A DNA stretch of 64,000 nt from Pseudoalteromonas sp. H105. GTDB lineage: Bacteria > Pseudomonadota > Gammaproteobacteria > Enterobacterales > Alteromonadaceae. The notes beneath the pieces were generated by a model. It had not been told where the DNA came from, searched no databases, and saw only the letters and a list, made by a program, of their open reading frames with translations. Of the stretch, positions 20,264 through 29,331 are shown piece after piece. Position numbers and translations under genes: made by a program. The first letter of the stretch is position 1, and each line of letters begins with the position of its first letter. The stretch spans positions 118,802 to 182,801 of the forward strand of contig NZ_LOFH01000010.1 in NCBI RefSeq assembly GCF_001469215.1, written 5' to 3'.

Positions 20264-20758
20264 TTAGCTTGAGCGCGAATAATTAAGTAGTTTTTTTAAG
20301 TCTTTTAGTAGCCCCTTTTGTGTTAAACGATTTTGTTGTGGTTCTTGCTTATATGGGTAGTGCAAAACAACTAATCCCATGTGATCAATTAGATATAAGC
20401 TTGCAGGCTCAAGCTGATCTGTTTCTGCCAATTGACGCCATGGTGTTGCTGTTTCTCTTGGCTCTCCTAAGATCACCATGTCTACTTTGCCTTGATTTTT
20501 TCCCAGTGCGACATATAAGTTATCCAGTGCATTTAATTGCTCCGCACATGCTTGCGAACATTGCTTTGGGTGATTAAGTGCAATTGTCCATTGCTTATGC
20601 TCTGATTCTTGCCACTCTTTTAGCTTTATTTCAGTTTTTAAAAACTCACCATTGTTACTAATCGCTGGAGTGATCCACTCAAATTTCAGTGATAAATACG
20701 CCATGATTAGAGGCACCAAACAACACCCTATAAATATGATCATCGGTTTATTTTTCAT
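20264..20758 (-). CDS. Membrane-anchored thiol protein of the oxidase cluster
   Basis: A 164-residue protein with one N-terminal membrane anchor (IIFIGCCLVPLIMAYLSL) and a periplasmic domain. The pair CSQAC (near residue 68) sits where SCO proteins have CxxxC, and the following LNALDNLYVALGKNQGKVDMVIL resembles a thioredoxin-like core. It may be a divergent thiol or copper chaperone for oxidase assembly; this is inference. The start overlaps the SURF1 stop by 4 bases. Confidence 0.7.
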   Translation of the reverse strand: MKNKPMIIFIGCCLVPLIMAYLSLKFEWITPAISNNGEFLKTEIKLKEWQESEHKQWTIALNHPKQCSQACAEQLNALDNLYVALGKNQGKVDMVILGEPRETATPWRQLAETDQLEPASLYLIDHMGLVVLHYPYKQEPQQNRLTQKGLLKDLKKLLNYSRSS

Positions 20759-21495
20759 TTTAAATCCTTCTTTTTACTTGCAAATACAGCAACCCCAATA
20801 CACGCTAAACCAATTAACAACCACTGCACTGCATAGCCATAGTGTTTTTGCGGGCTCATTACAACAGCTTGGTAATGCGGTATACCAAGATCATCTCCTG
20901 CGCCTTGCCGATAGCCAATATAATCAGCCATCAATGTTCCTGTTTGTTTAGAAAAAGCTTCTAAATCAATATTTTGAATTCGCTTAGGCCAACCATCGGA
21001 TTGAGCTGTATCACTGTTTTCTAATGTAAAGCCTGAGAGCTGTCCCTGCTTTAATTGTACTGTCATTTCAATAGGCTGCTTTGGTAGATTAATGGTTGGA
21101 AGCTGTTGACGTGTGAGTGGCGCTTTTACCCACCCTAAGTTTGCAACAATGGGGATTTTACTGCCTGTTGGTGTGAATAAAGTGAGCACATCGTAGCCAA
21201 CTTGCCCTTGATATATTTGATTATCCAACAACCAATAATACTGACCTTCGACCTGGCCTCTAAAAGTGACTTTTATACCAGTTTTATCCCAAGTAACTGG
21301 TAACGCTTGCACTTGAGACCATTGCATAACCCCCTGGTCTTGCACACTCTCAATATGTGCAAGCTGCAACGCTTTTGCCTCTGCACGCTGTATTTGCCAA
21401 TAACTCAAACGCAAACAAACGAATACCACAACTAACACCACGCAAACGATGAAAATTGAGCTAAGCTTTTGTTTACGCCATAAAACTAACTGCAT
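20755..21495 (-). CDS. SURF1-family cytochrome oxidase assembly protein
   Basis: A 246-residue protein with membrane segments near both ends and the SURF1 core between them: YWQIQRAEAK, YWLLDNQIYQGQVGYDVLTLF, VNLGWVKAPLTR-like sequence and the C-terminal HYGYAVQWLLIGLA. SURF1 proteins take part in haem a insertion into subunit I. On the other strand a DUF2909 gene begins 14 bases upstream. Confidence 0.92.
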   Translation of the reverse strand: MQLVLWRKQKLSSIFIVCVVLVVVFVCLRLSYWQIQRAEAKALQLAHIESVQDQGVMQWSQVQALPVTWDKTGIKVTFRGQVEGQYYWLLDNQIYQGQVGYDVLTLFTPTGSKIPIVANLGWVKAPLTRQQLPTINLPKQPIEMTVQLKQGQLSGFTLENSDTAQSDGWPKRIQNIDLEAFSKQTGTLMADYIGYRQGAGDDLGIPHYQAVVMSPQKHYGYAVQWLLIGLACIGVAVFASKKKDLK

Positions 21496-21508
21496 AAAGG
21501 TGAACCCA

Positions 21509-21811
21509 GTGATTATAAAAATTATTATTGTACTGTTGTTATTGTTTATACTTTTTAACTTATTTCGTGCGCTGTTTATTATGGTCTCTGGCCGTGATAA
21601 AGGACGGCCTATGTCTCATTATTTAGGCCGTCGCGTGTTGTTCTCAGTCGTAGTACTTATTGTTGTCATTACTGCGTTTAAACTGGGTTATATCAACCCG
21701 AATGTAAACCCTACAACACATATACAAACACAAATAAACACAACCAAACCACATCAACAAAATGCCAGTACCAAGCAGCAGCTTGAAAAGCAAAATGCTT
21801 TTTGGGGCTAA
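21509..21811 (+). CDS. DUF2909-type two-helix membrane protein
   Basis: A 100-residue protein with two membrane segments (VIIKIIIVLLLLFILFNLFR and VLFSVVVLIVVITAFKLGY) joined by ALFIMVSGRDKGRPMSHYLGRR, as in the DUF2909 family found inside oxidase clusters. The start is placed at GTG 21509, which has AAAGG upstream; an ATG at 21449 would overlap SURF1. The C-terminal 30 or so residues are polar and lie antisense to the end of coxC. It is the only rightward gene in the oxidase region. Function unknown. Confidence 0.75.
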   Translation: MIIKIIIVLLLLFILFNLFRALFIMVSGRDKGRPMSHYLGRRVLFSVVVLIVVITAFKLGYINPNVNPTTHIQTQINTTKPHQQNASTKQQLEKQNAFWG

Positions 21812-22586
21812 AATGGCCTTTTAAGATTCTAAAGAATACAACAAGTAAAATAATTGTACCCAATGTCACATGCATGCCATGAAACCCGGTCAACAAGAAG
21901 AATGTATTGCCATAAACACCCGAATCTAAGGTTAATCCTAAATCTTGATAAGCATGGATATACTCTTCAACCTGTAAGCCTAAAAACACAACCCCAAGTA
22001 AAATAGTGGCACCCAAAAACACTTTTAAGGGACCTCGTTTATTGTTTTCCATTGCCACATGGGCAAAATGCAGCGTCACAGATGAGATGAGCAGTATGAC
22101 TGTATTTATTAAAGGTAGGCCAAGCCACCCCATTGCTTGTGTTGTATCACCCCCAGGTGTAGTCACTAATGGCCATACCGCTTCAAATGTTGGCCATAGC
22201 ACTTCATTTGTCATCGCATTGTTACCTGCGCCCCCTAACCAAGGAACAGATATCATTCGGGCATAGAATAATGCACCAAAGAAAGCCATGAAAAACATTA
22301 CCTCAGAGAAGATAAACCAGCTCATGCCTTGGCGGAAAGATCGGTCCATCTGGGCTGAATACAAACCTTGATGCGACTCTTCAATCACATTTTTAAACCA
22401 GCTAAATAGCATATAAAGTAAAATAGCAATCCCGCCATACAATATATAATGCCCATTACCGCCTTCCTCACTTGCTTGCATGACGGTTAGCGCAGCACCT
22501 ACAGCGATTAAAAACATCGCGACAGCACCTACTATTGGCCAAGGACTTTGATCAGGTACATAGTACTTTTCGTAATTTTGATTCAT
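21711..22586 (-). CDS. coxC: Cytochrome c oxidase subunit III
   Basis: A 291-residue membrane protein with seven predicted helices and family motifs (FSEVMFFMAFFGALFYAR, FFLLTGFHGMHVTLG, WYWHFVDVVWLCLFVFVYVL at the C-terminus). The ending is normal for the family, so the 101-base overlap with the opposite-strand DUF2909 gene is not caused by a read-through of this gene. Confidence 0.97.
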   Translation of the reverse strand: MNQNYEKYYVPDQSPWPIVGAVAMFLIAVGAALTVMQASEEGGNGHYILYGGIAILLYMLFSWFKNVIEESHQGLYSAQMDRSFRQGMSWFIFSEVMFFMAFFGALFYARMISVPWLGGAGNNAMTNEVLWPTFEAVWPLVTTPGGDTTQAMGWLGLPLINTVILLISSVTLHFAHVAMENNKRGPLKVFLGATILLGVVFLGLQVEEYIHAYQDLGLTLDSGVYGNTFFLLTGFHGMHVTLGTIILLVVFFRILKGHFSPKKHFAFQAAAWYWHFVDVVWLCLFVFVYVL

Positions 22587-22597
22587 CTTACTTGCTC

Positions 22598-23125
22598 CTA
22601 ATTACTAGCCAAAAATTGACTACTAATATCAAACACGGTGTACGACAAAGTTAACTCTTCAACATCACTTGGTAACTCAGTATCGACATAAAAAAGGAGT
22701 TTAAACTCAACCTCTTCTCCCGCTTTTAGTGGTTGTTGGTCAAAACAAAAACACGCCATTTTATGAAGGTACTTAGCAGCTTTTCCCGGTGACACAGAGG
22801 GAACAGCCTGCATAACTTTGTCTTGGTTGCTGAGGTTTTTTGCCTTAAACAATACTTCTCTCATTGCACCAGGTTTTACCACCACACTGTATTCATCTGA
22901 CTTCACTTCAAATGGCGCGCCACTTTGAGCATGTGTTGTAAAGCTCACATCGACTTCGCGATTATCAGTAATGGTGTTACTTTGCTGTGCTTGCTCTAGA
23001 GAGGGCTTACCATTTAAGCCTGTAATATCGCAAAAAACATCGTATAAAGGCACCAAAGCAAAAGCGAAAGCAAACATGCCTATGCATATTAATACCAGTC
23101 GTTTAAGCAAAGGCGCATGCGTCAT
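22598..23125 (-). CDS. ctaG: CtaG/Cox11 copper insertion protein
   Basis: A 175-residue protein with one N-terminal membrane anchor and a periplasmic domain. The copper motif CFCFDQQ is present near residue 125 and VPLYDVFCDITGLNGK near residue 25, both typical of Cox11, which loads CuB into subunit I. The start shares one base with the coxA stop (TAATG). Confidence 0.95.
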   Translation of the reverse strand: MTHAPLLKRLVLICIGMFAFAFALVPLYDVFCDITGLNGKPSLEQAQQSNTITDNREVDVSFTTHAQSGAPFEVKSDEYSVVVKPGAMREVLFKAKNLSNQDKVMQAVPSVSPGKAAKYLHKMACFCFDQQPLKAGEEVEFKLLFYVDTELPSDVEELTLSYTVFDISSQFLASN

Positions 23126-24726
23126 TATTTAATCTCCGGCGGTGTTTCGAATGTATGGTACGGCGCAGGCGATGCAACTTCCCATTCCAACCCTTCAGCA
23201 CCATCCCATACTTTTGCTGGTACCTTTTCACCACCTTTCGCGCACTTATAAACCACAACAACAAATAGTAATTGTGACAACCCAAAGGCAAAGCCACCAA
23301 TACTAATAATTGCGTTAAAGTCAGCAAATTGCAGCGCATAGTCAGGGATCCGCCTTGGCATACCAGCCAGTCCAACAAAATGCATTGGGAAGAACAGCAC
23401 GTTTACACTCACCAAAGATAGCCAAAAGTGCCACTTAGCTAAGGTGATATTAAACATATTACCCGTCCATTTGGGCAGCCAATAATATGCACCTGCCATT
23501 ATCGAGAATACGGCACCAGTTACTAATACATAATGAAAATGTGCCACCACAAAGTACGTGTCGTGATACTGAAAATCGGCAGGTGTAATCGCGAGCATAA
23601 GACCTGAGAAGCCACCTAGAGTAAACAGCACAATAAACGCAATACTAAACAACATGGGTACTTCAAAACTAATAGATCCTCGCCACATTGTGGCTACCCA
23701 GTTAAACACTTTTACCCCAGTAGGCACCGATATCAACATAGTGGCATACATAAAGAAAAGTTCAGCTGCGACGGGCATCCCTGTTGTAAACATATGGTGG
23801 GCCCAAACGATAAAGCTCAGTAGCGCAATCGAGGAGGTTGCATACACCATAGAAGCATAGCCAAAGAGCTTTTTACGAGAGAAGGTGGGCACTATCGTCG
23901 AAATAATGCCAAATGCAGGCAATATCATGATGTACACCTCCGGGTGTCCGAAGAACCAGAAAATATGTTGAAACATAACCGGATCCCCCCCACCAGCAGC
24001 ATCGAAAAAGCTGGTTGCGAAGTATTTATCAGTTAATACCATGGTGACCGCACCGGCTAACACGGGCATTACTGCTATCAATAAAAACGCTGTGATCAAC
24101 CACGTCCAAACAAATAACGGGAGTTTCATCCACGTCATACCAGGCGCACGCATATTAACGATAGTTACAACCACATTAATTGCACCCATAATGGAGCTAA
24201 TGCCCATGATATGAACCGCAAACACAAATAAAGCGGTATTATCATTGCTGTACGTTGTGGAAAGCGGCGCATAGAATGTCCACCCAAATGCAGGGCCACC
24301 ACCTGGCATAAACAACGATGCTAACAAAATCAAAAACGCAAAGGGTAAAATCCAAAAGCTCCAGTTATTCATTCTGGGTAGAGCCATATCCGGCGCACCA
24401 ATCATTAAAGGCACCATCCAGTTTGCCAATCCAGTAAATGCTGGCATCACCGCACCAAACACCATAATTAAACCATGAACCGTGGTCATTTGATTAAAAA
24501 AGTGAGGATCGACTAACTGCAACCCTGGCTGAAATAATTCAGCACGGATCACCATTGCCATAGCACCACCAATTAAAAACATGGTGAGTGAAAATATTAA
24601 ATATAAACTACCAATGTCTTTATGGTTAGTGGTGAACAACCAACGTTTAATGCCTTTTGCCGGGTGGTGATGCCCCGCATCATGATGCGTAGCGTCGTTA
24701 TTATGTTCGTCTGTTATGCTACTCAT
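23125..24726 (-). CDS. coxA: Cytochrome c oxidase subunit I
   Basis: A 533-residue haem-copper oxidase subunit with 12 helices. Visible are [17 protein letters not shown] with the low-spin haem ligand, [16 protein letters not shown] with the cross-linked His-Tyr, [10 protein letters not shown] for CuB and [14 protein letters not shown] for the haem ligands. This is the A-type layout. It overlaps coxB by 4 bases (ATGA). Confidence 0.98.
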   Translation of the reverse strand: MSSITDEHNNDATHHDAGHHHPAKGIKRWLFTTNHKDIGSLYLIFSLTMFLIGGAMAMVIRAELFQPGLQLVDPHFFNQMTTVHGLIMVFGAVMPAFTGLANWMVPLMIGAPDMALPRMNNWSFWILPFAFLILLASLFMPGGGPAFGWTFYAPLSTTYSNDNTALFVFAVHIMGISSIMGAINVVVTIVNMRAPGMTWMKLPLFVWTWLITAFLLIAVMPVLAGAVTMVLTDKYFATSFFDAAGGGDPVMFQHIFWFFGHPEVYIMILPAFGIISTIVPTFSRKKLFGYASMVYATSSIALLSFIVWAHHMFTTGMPVAAELFFMYATMLISVPTGVKVFNWVATMWRGSISFEVPMLFSIAFIVLFTLGGFSGLMLAITPADFQYHDTYFVVAHFHYVLVTGAVFSIMAGAYYWLPKWTGNMFNITLAKWHFWLSLVSVNVLFFPMHFVGLAGMPRRIPDYALQFADFNAIISIGGFAFGLSQLLFVVVVYKCAKGGEKVPAKVWDGAEGLEWEVASPAPYHTFETPPEIK

Positions 24727-25868
24727 TGTTTAGCCTCCGCAGTTTCATCAATCCACGCCTGAATATCACTCGGCTGAACTACTTCACCTGTATTGTTACC
24801 CCACGCATTACGCTTGTAGGTAATAACAGCGGCAAGCTGTTTAATTGATAATTGCTTTACAAATGCCTGCATGGCCGTACCCGGGCTACCTTGAACAACA
24901 ATATCGATGTGATCTTTAATATCCCCTAACACGATAGGGCTTCCCTTTAGAGCAGGAAAAACACCCGGTAATCCCATGCCTGTGGGTTGATGACAGGCAG
25001 CACAACTAGCCATATAGACTTGCTCTCCCAATACCATAAGCTCTTCTTTTGGCAGAGTTTGATCAAGTAAGGCAGCATCAGCCGCTGCGGCTTGTTGCTT
25101 GGCTTGTTTTGCATTAGCTAACCAGGCTACAAAATCCTGTTCTGATTTCGCTTCAACAACAACAGGCATAAAGCCGTGGTCTTTACCGCAAAGTTCAGCA
25201 CATTGACCTCGGTAAATACCTTCTTCATTAATTCGTGTCCAGGTCTCATTAATAAAGCCGGGGTTGGCATCCTTTTTAACCGCAAAATCTGGCACCCACC
25301 ATGAGTGAATTACGTCATCTGAGGTCATTAAAAAACGGATTTTTTTATTAATTGGAAGCACTAAAGGTTTATCAACCTCGAGTAAGTAGGTATCTGTTTT
25401 TTCAGCTTGATTCGCTATTTGGTCACTAGGTGTTGATAGAATGGAATAAAAGTCCACATCCTCTCCCATGTATTCATAGTGCCATTTCCACTGCGACCCG
25501 GTCACTTTGATAGTTATGTCAGCTTTACTGGCATCTTCCATAGCGATTAAAGTTTTAGTGGCGGGAACAGCCATGGCGATAAGAATGACAAAAGGAATTG
25601 CCGTCCAAAGTATTTCGACTTTTGTACTTTCGTGAAATTGGGCAGGTACAGCCCCTTTCGATTTACGGTGATGTATTAATGCCCAAAACATAACGGCAAA
25701 TACAATCACCCCAATCACACAACATATAATAAAAATAGTCATGTGCAGTTGATAAACATTATTACTTATATCGGTGACACCTTCGCGCATATTAAATTGG
25801 CTGTTTGCCAATAATTGCTGCGGAAGCATTAATAATATAAGCCACAAGGTAGAGCTCAATTTACCCAT
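24723..25868 (-). CDS. coxB: Cytochrome c oxidase subunit II with fused cytochrome c domain (caa3 type)
   Basis: A 381-residue protein: signal peptide (1-21), two membrane helices (about 40-65 and 85-105), a CuA domain with ligands His188, Cys223, Cys227, His231 and Met234, and a C-terminal cytochrome c domain with CAACH (residues 289-293). The fused haem domain marks a caa3-type oxidase. The start at 25868 has AAGGAG 8 bases upstream and gives a proper signal peptide; a start 51 bases further out would not. It is the first gene of the oxidase operon. Confidence 0.96.
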   Translation of the reverse strand: MGKLSSTLWLILLMLPQQLLANSQFNMREGVTDISNNVYQLHMTIFIICCVIGVIVFAVMFWALIHHRKSKGAVPAQFHESTKVEILWTAIPFVILIAMAVPATKTLIAMEDASKADITIKVTGSQWKWHYEYMGEDVDFYSILSTPSDQIANQAEKTDTYLLEVDKPLVLPINKKIRFLMTSDDVIHSWWVPDFAVKKDANPGFINETWTRINEEGIYRGQCAELCGKDHGFMPVVVEAKSEQDFVAWLANAKQAKQQAAAADAALLDQTLPKEELMVLGEQVYMASCAACHQPTGMGLPGVFPALKGSPIVLGDIKDHIDIVVQGSPGTAMQAFVKQLSIKQLAAVITYKRNAWGNNTGEVVQPSDIQAWIDETAEAKQ

Positions 25869-26221
25869 GTGACAGCTCCTTTTGATGCTATTGCAAGACG
25901 CAAAGCGAAGAGGCGGCACTGCTTTATTCGCGCCAATTCGTTATTTTTTTATTGTTACTGGTTATATTTTTGCCTTCAGACGCAATAACGTAAAAGATCA
26001 CTAATTAACACAGCGTATTAACCAATTAGTTAAAAAATAAACAATTAGCAAGTTTTTAAGTAAATAAAATTCTATTTTGGTGCAAAAATAACAATGCTAA
26101 ATCAGAGCGTTATTTTGTTTTGCGGGAATATTCTAAGCGCCTGAAACTGGCGGATAACGAGGTATAATAAGGCTTAAGAAGCTATATAGAAGTGTGTAAT
26201 ACTGCGGCTAACGTTGCTATA
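25869..26221. other. AT-rich region upstream of the oxidase operon
   Basis: This non-coding stretch must hold the leftward promoter of coxB. It is very AT-rich and I could not choose one promoter with confidence. No FNR-type box, repeat or small gene with a good ribosome binding site was seen. Confidence 0.4.
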
Positions 26222-26256
26222 AAAAATATAAGCACCAAATATCACTCATTTGGTGC
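26222..26256 (-). terminator. Probable terminator downstream of lexA
   Basis: A 9-base perfect stem GCACCAAAT / ATTTGGTGC (26232-26256) followed, in the leftward direction, by an AT-rich tract with six T (26221-26226). It lies about 80 bases past the lexA stop. Confidence 0.6.
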
Positions 26257-26334
26257 ACCGAGTTGGCAGTAAATAAACTATTAGGAATAAAAACATGGCT
26301 TAACTTACGTTATATAAACTTATAACAACCAATC

Positions 26335-26952
26335 TTACATCCAGTCTGCGTTTCGAATTACGCCCACTGCTAATCCTTCAATATTAAATGACTCATGCTC
26401 GAGGTCGACCTCAATTGCAGTAAACTCATCATTTTCAGCATGTAAGAGAACTTTTTTCCCTGCTTTTTCAATGCGTTTAACTGTTACATCATCATCAACA
26501 CGCGCAACAACCACTTGGCCATTTTCAGCAACCTGCGTTCGATGAACTGCTAGTAGATCACCATCCATAATACCAATATCTTTCATACTCATACCTTGTA
26601 CGCGCAATAAAAAATCAGCAGCTGGCTTGAACATTAATGGATCTACTTGGCAATGGCTTTCAACATGTTGCTCAGCTAAGATGGGTTCACCCGCAGCTAC
26701 TCGACCAATCAAAGGCAACCCTAACTGTTCTGGCTCGTCTTCTTCAACCAGCTGAATACCACGGCTCGCGCCTGGCTTCATTTTAATCACACCCTTTTTA
26801 GCAAGTGCTTTTAAATGCTCTTCAGCTGCATTGGCACTTTTAAACCCCAAGGTCTGAGCAATTTCAGCACGCGTAGGCGGCATCCCTGTATCTTTTATAA
26901 ATACTTTAATGAGTTCGAGAATTTGAGCTTGGCGGTTCGTTAATGGGCGCAT
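26335..26952 (-). CDS. lexA: LexA repressor of the SOS response
   Basis: A 205-residue LexA with winged-helix DNA-binding domain (residues 1-70) and S24 autoprotease domain. The self-cleavage bond Ala87-Gly88 lies in RVAAGEP; the Ser-Lys dyad is Ser122 (GMSMKDIGI) and Lys159 (VTVKRIEK). Upstream lie two SOS boxes, so the gene represses itself as in E. coli. No dinF follows it here. Confidence 0.98.
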   Translation of the reverse strand: MRPLTNRQAQILELIKVFIKDTGMPPTRAEIAQTLGFKSANAAEEHLKALAKKGVIKMKPGASRGIQLVEEDEPEQLGLPLIGRVAAGEPILAEQHVESHCQVDPLMFKPAADFLLRVQGMSMKDIGIMDGDLLAVHRTQVAENGQVVVARVDDDVTVKRIEKAGKKVLLHAENDEFTAIEVDLEHESFNIEGLAVGVIRNADWM

Positions 26953-26956
26953 ACAA

Positions 26957-26972
26957 CTGGTTTTCCATACAG
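26957..26972 (-). promoter_or_regulatory. SOS box, lexA-proximal
   Basis: Reads CTGTATGGAAAACCAG on the lexA strand: CTGT-N8-CCAG, one mismatch to CTGT-N8-ACAG. It lies 4 bases from the start codon. The E. coli lexA promoter also has a second box ending in CCAG. Confidence 0.7.
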
Positions 26973-26981
26973 TACATTTAA

Positions 26982-26997
26982 CTGTGAGTATATACAG
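26982..26997 (-). promoter_or_regulatory. SOS box, lexA-distal
   Basis: Reads CTGTATATACTCACAG on the lexA strand, a perfect CTGT-N8-ACAG LexA site. It is the same 16 bases I recall for the first E. coli lexA box. Confidence 0.9.
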
Positions 26998-27405
26998 TTA
27001 TATAAAAATCGCAAATGTTTAATTATTCATAGTTTATGCAGTCACAACCTCGTGTTAACCAGTAAACTGGCACACCTTGGTCTACTTAAAGACCCTATCG
27101 ATTAATCTAAACTGACCTTTAATGTCCCCCTTCACTAAATCAATCTGATTCATTGATAAATACCATGCGCTTGAGAATAGCGATACCGTCTGGCAAGTTG
27201 CGTGGCTTCCAAGTCTTAACTTTGCCTACGCATTGAGCTATATAAGGGCCATAGATCCAATACACATACAAATAGTGTTATTATTTTTATTTATCATGTG
27301 CCAAACCTAACGAAGCGAACATTTTAACGCTTAAAATGTACGACTCTGCAGAGGAGTGTTTAACCGTACGGGCTAAACCCACAATATATAAAAGAAGGAA
27401 ATCTC
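26998..27405. other. Intergenic region between lexA and the thioesterase gene
   Basis: No gene was found. The one notable element is a perfect inverted repeat with 9-base arms ACATTTTAA and TTAAAATGT around CGC (27319-27339), about 65 bases before the thioesterase ribosome binding site; it could be an operator. AAGGAA precedes the ATG at 27406. Confidence 0.4.
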
Positions 27406-27849
27406 ATGAGTATTTGGTATAAACCAATCACCCTAGCGCAATGTAAGGAACTTGACCAAGGCATAAAGGGTCAAGGCACATTAATGAAAACAATGGGCAT
27501 AGAAATCACAGAGATTGGCGACGACTACCTAGTGGCTGCGATGCCTGCCACTCCGGCACACCACAACCCTATTGGGATGGTGCATGGGGGAGCAAATGTT
27601 GTGCTTGCAGAAACAGTGGCCAGTTATGCTGCCAACTTTGTTATTGATTTCACTAAGTTCTACTGTGTTGGCCAAGAAATAAATGCCAACCATTTAAAAG
27701 CATCTCGTAATGGCGTGCTTACGGCAGTAGCAAAACCTATACACATAGGGAAACGGACATCAGTGTGGGAAATTAAGATAACAAATAGTCGAGGCGAGCT
27801 CTGCTGCGTATCAAGGATGACCGCAGCCGTGGTTGAGCGTAAAAATTAA
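27406..27849 (+). CDS. Hotdog-fold acyl-CoA thioesterase (PaaI/MenI-like)
   Basis: A 147-residue single hotdog domain. The signature HNPIGMVHGGANVVLAETVAS and EINANHLKAS are typical of the YdiI/EntH group, which hydrolyse aroyl- or acyl-CoA esters. The closest role would be DHNA-CoA thioesterase in menaquinone synthesis, but no men genes adjoin it, so the substrate is open. It has its own upstream region and AAGGAA ribosome binding site. Confidence 0.85.
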   Translation: MSIWYKPITLAQCKELDQGIKGQGTLMKTMGIEITEIGDDYLVAAMPATPAHHNPIGMVHGGANVVLAETVASYAANFVIDFTKFYCVGQEINANHLKASRNGVLTAVAKPIHIGKRTSVWEIKITNSRGELCCVSRMTAAVVERKN

Positions 27850-28226
27850 CTTCCCATTGGATAAATTGTAATTTCTACACCGGCACCGATAGCAGATATT
27901 CGCAGTAACGTATCGGCTTGAAGTGCTTGATTAAAACATTTTGGCGAAGTACCCGACTCAAAACCAATATCAAACGTGCGTCGAGAGCATGATAACCATT
28001 GCTTTAATGCATTACGTGAGCATGATTCAATTAACTCACACAAATGATTTATAGCTTTATCTGGCGAAGATACGTCAAGGTTCGCTTCTATACGTGCTAA
28101 TTGGCGATATTCATCTTTATCATAGTGTAAAACAGTGGCAATTTTTTTTAGGTCAGCCACTAATGAACTAATATCTTGTTTAGACTCAAGCTCTAGATCT
28201 ACATTTAAAAATTGAATTTCCGACAT
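27846..28226 (-). CDS. Hypothetical cytoplasmic protein
   Basis: A 126-residue protein that I do not recognise. It has no signal or membrane segment. The N-terminus is acidic (EIQFLNVDLELESKQD) and the C-terminus ends in a likely beta strand (ISAIGAGVEITIYPMG). It converges on the thioesterase gene with a 4-base overlap of the stops. Confidence 0.55.
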   Translation of the reverse strand: MSEIQFLNVDLELESKQDISSLVADLKKIATVLHYDKDEYRQLARIEANLDVSSPDKAINHLCELIESCSRNALKQWLSCSRRTFDIGFESGTSPKCFNQALQADTLLRISAIGAGVEITIYPMGS

Positions 28227-28432
28227 GCTATTGTTTTACCCCACGTTAATTACAACGCAAACTTTAACCTAAATTTGCATTTATACCAAACTCTATCCCT
28301 TGTAAATTCACCTATTACTTTACTCGGCTTTGCCAAACTGTTTTCTGTATTTACTGCGACAATTTGTCACATGGTCAAACACAGTATATTTTGTAAAATA
28401 CGGCGCAAAAAATAATAATAATCGAGTTATCA

Positions 28433-29161
28433 ATGAATAAACGTATTTTCAAGCACGCTCGTCAATGTCATAAATGGCTTGGCTACCTACTTGCTTTGCA
28501 AATTTTTGCATGGCTGCTCGGTGGTTTAGTCATGAGCGCTATTCCGCTTGAAAAAGTTCACGGAAAGCACCTAGCAACTCGCGTTATTGATAGCCCATTT
28601 ACTCAAGCGGACTATCCTGCCTCTCTGGACAGTATCGTAGCGCAAGTTTCACAACCTAAACAGATTACCTATTCTCACTTTTTGAACTCCCCGATAATCA
28701 CACTAAAAACTGATATAAAAGAGCATCATTTTGATGGGTTAACAGGACAACCATTTAGTAACCCCAACAAAATACAAATTGCCGAAAATGCAAAAGCACA
28801 CCTGTTAATTGATGCTGAAATTAGTACGATAACTCAACTTGAAACCGGGCCTCGAGAAATTGGCTACAAAAAAGATATATGGCAAGTTAAGTTTAACGAT
28901 ACTTTTAATACAACACTCTATTTATGGGCAGATAGTGGTAAAGTAATTACTGTTCGCAGCACAATATGGCGCATTTTTGACTTTTTTTGGATGTTACACA
29001 TCATGGATTATGATGAGCGCGAAGACTTTAATAACCCATTATTAATTAGCTTTTCAGCAACGAGTGTCTTATTTTGTGTAACAGGCATTATTTTACTGTT
29101 TCAAAATATGCGTTTACGCAAGCGAAGAAATAAAAAGTTCATTCCTGATGCGCGAGCCTGA
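28433..29161 (+). CDS. PepSY-associated membrane protein
   Basis: A 242-residue protein with a membrane helix near each end (about 15-38 and 200-222) and a periplasmic region between. The start RIFKHARQCHKWLGYLLALQIFAWLLGGLVMS and the later DFFWMLHIMDYDEREDFNNPLL are characteristic of PepSY-TM proteins, often linked to iron or haem reduction. Several His residues near the helices could bind haem. No siderophore or TonB genes are nearby, so the role is unknown. Confidence 0.75.
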   Translation: MNKRIFKHARQCHKWLGYLLALQIFAWLLGGLVMSAIPLEKVHGKHLATRVIDSPFTQADYPASLDSIVAQVSQPKQITYSHFLNSPIITLKTDIKEHHFDGLTGQPFSNPNKIQIAENAKAHLLIDAEISTITQLETGPREIGYKKDIWQVKFNDTFNTTLYLWADSGKVITVRSTIWRIFDFFWMLHIMDYDEREDFNNPLLISFSATSVLFCVTGIILLFQNMRLRKRRNKKFIPDARA

Positions 29162-29331
29162 CGCTCTTCGCAATTCCCTTACTCACTCCAGTAAGCTAAG
29201 ACATGGCACAATACCTGACTTTGCAGCACCTGTAGCACTACAATTGTTTACATTGTATGCACATTTTTTATTGCCTAAAGCGACGCATATTGATACTTTC
29301 AAAACAAGTATTTACAGGAACGTAACTAAGT

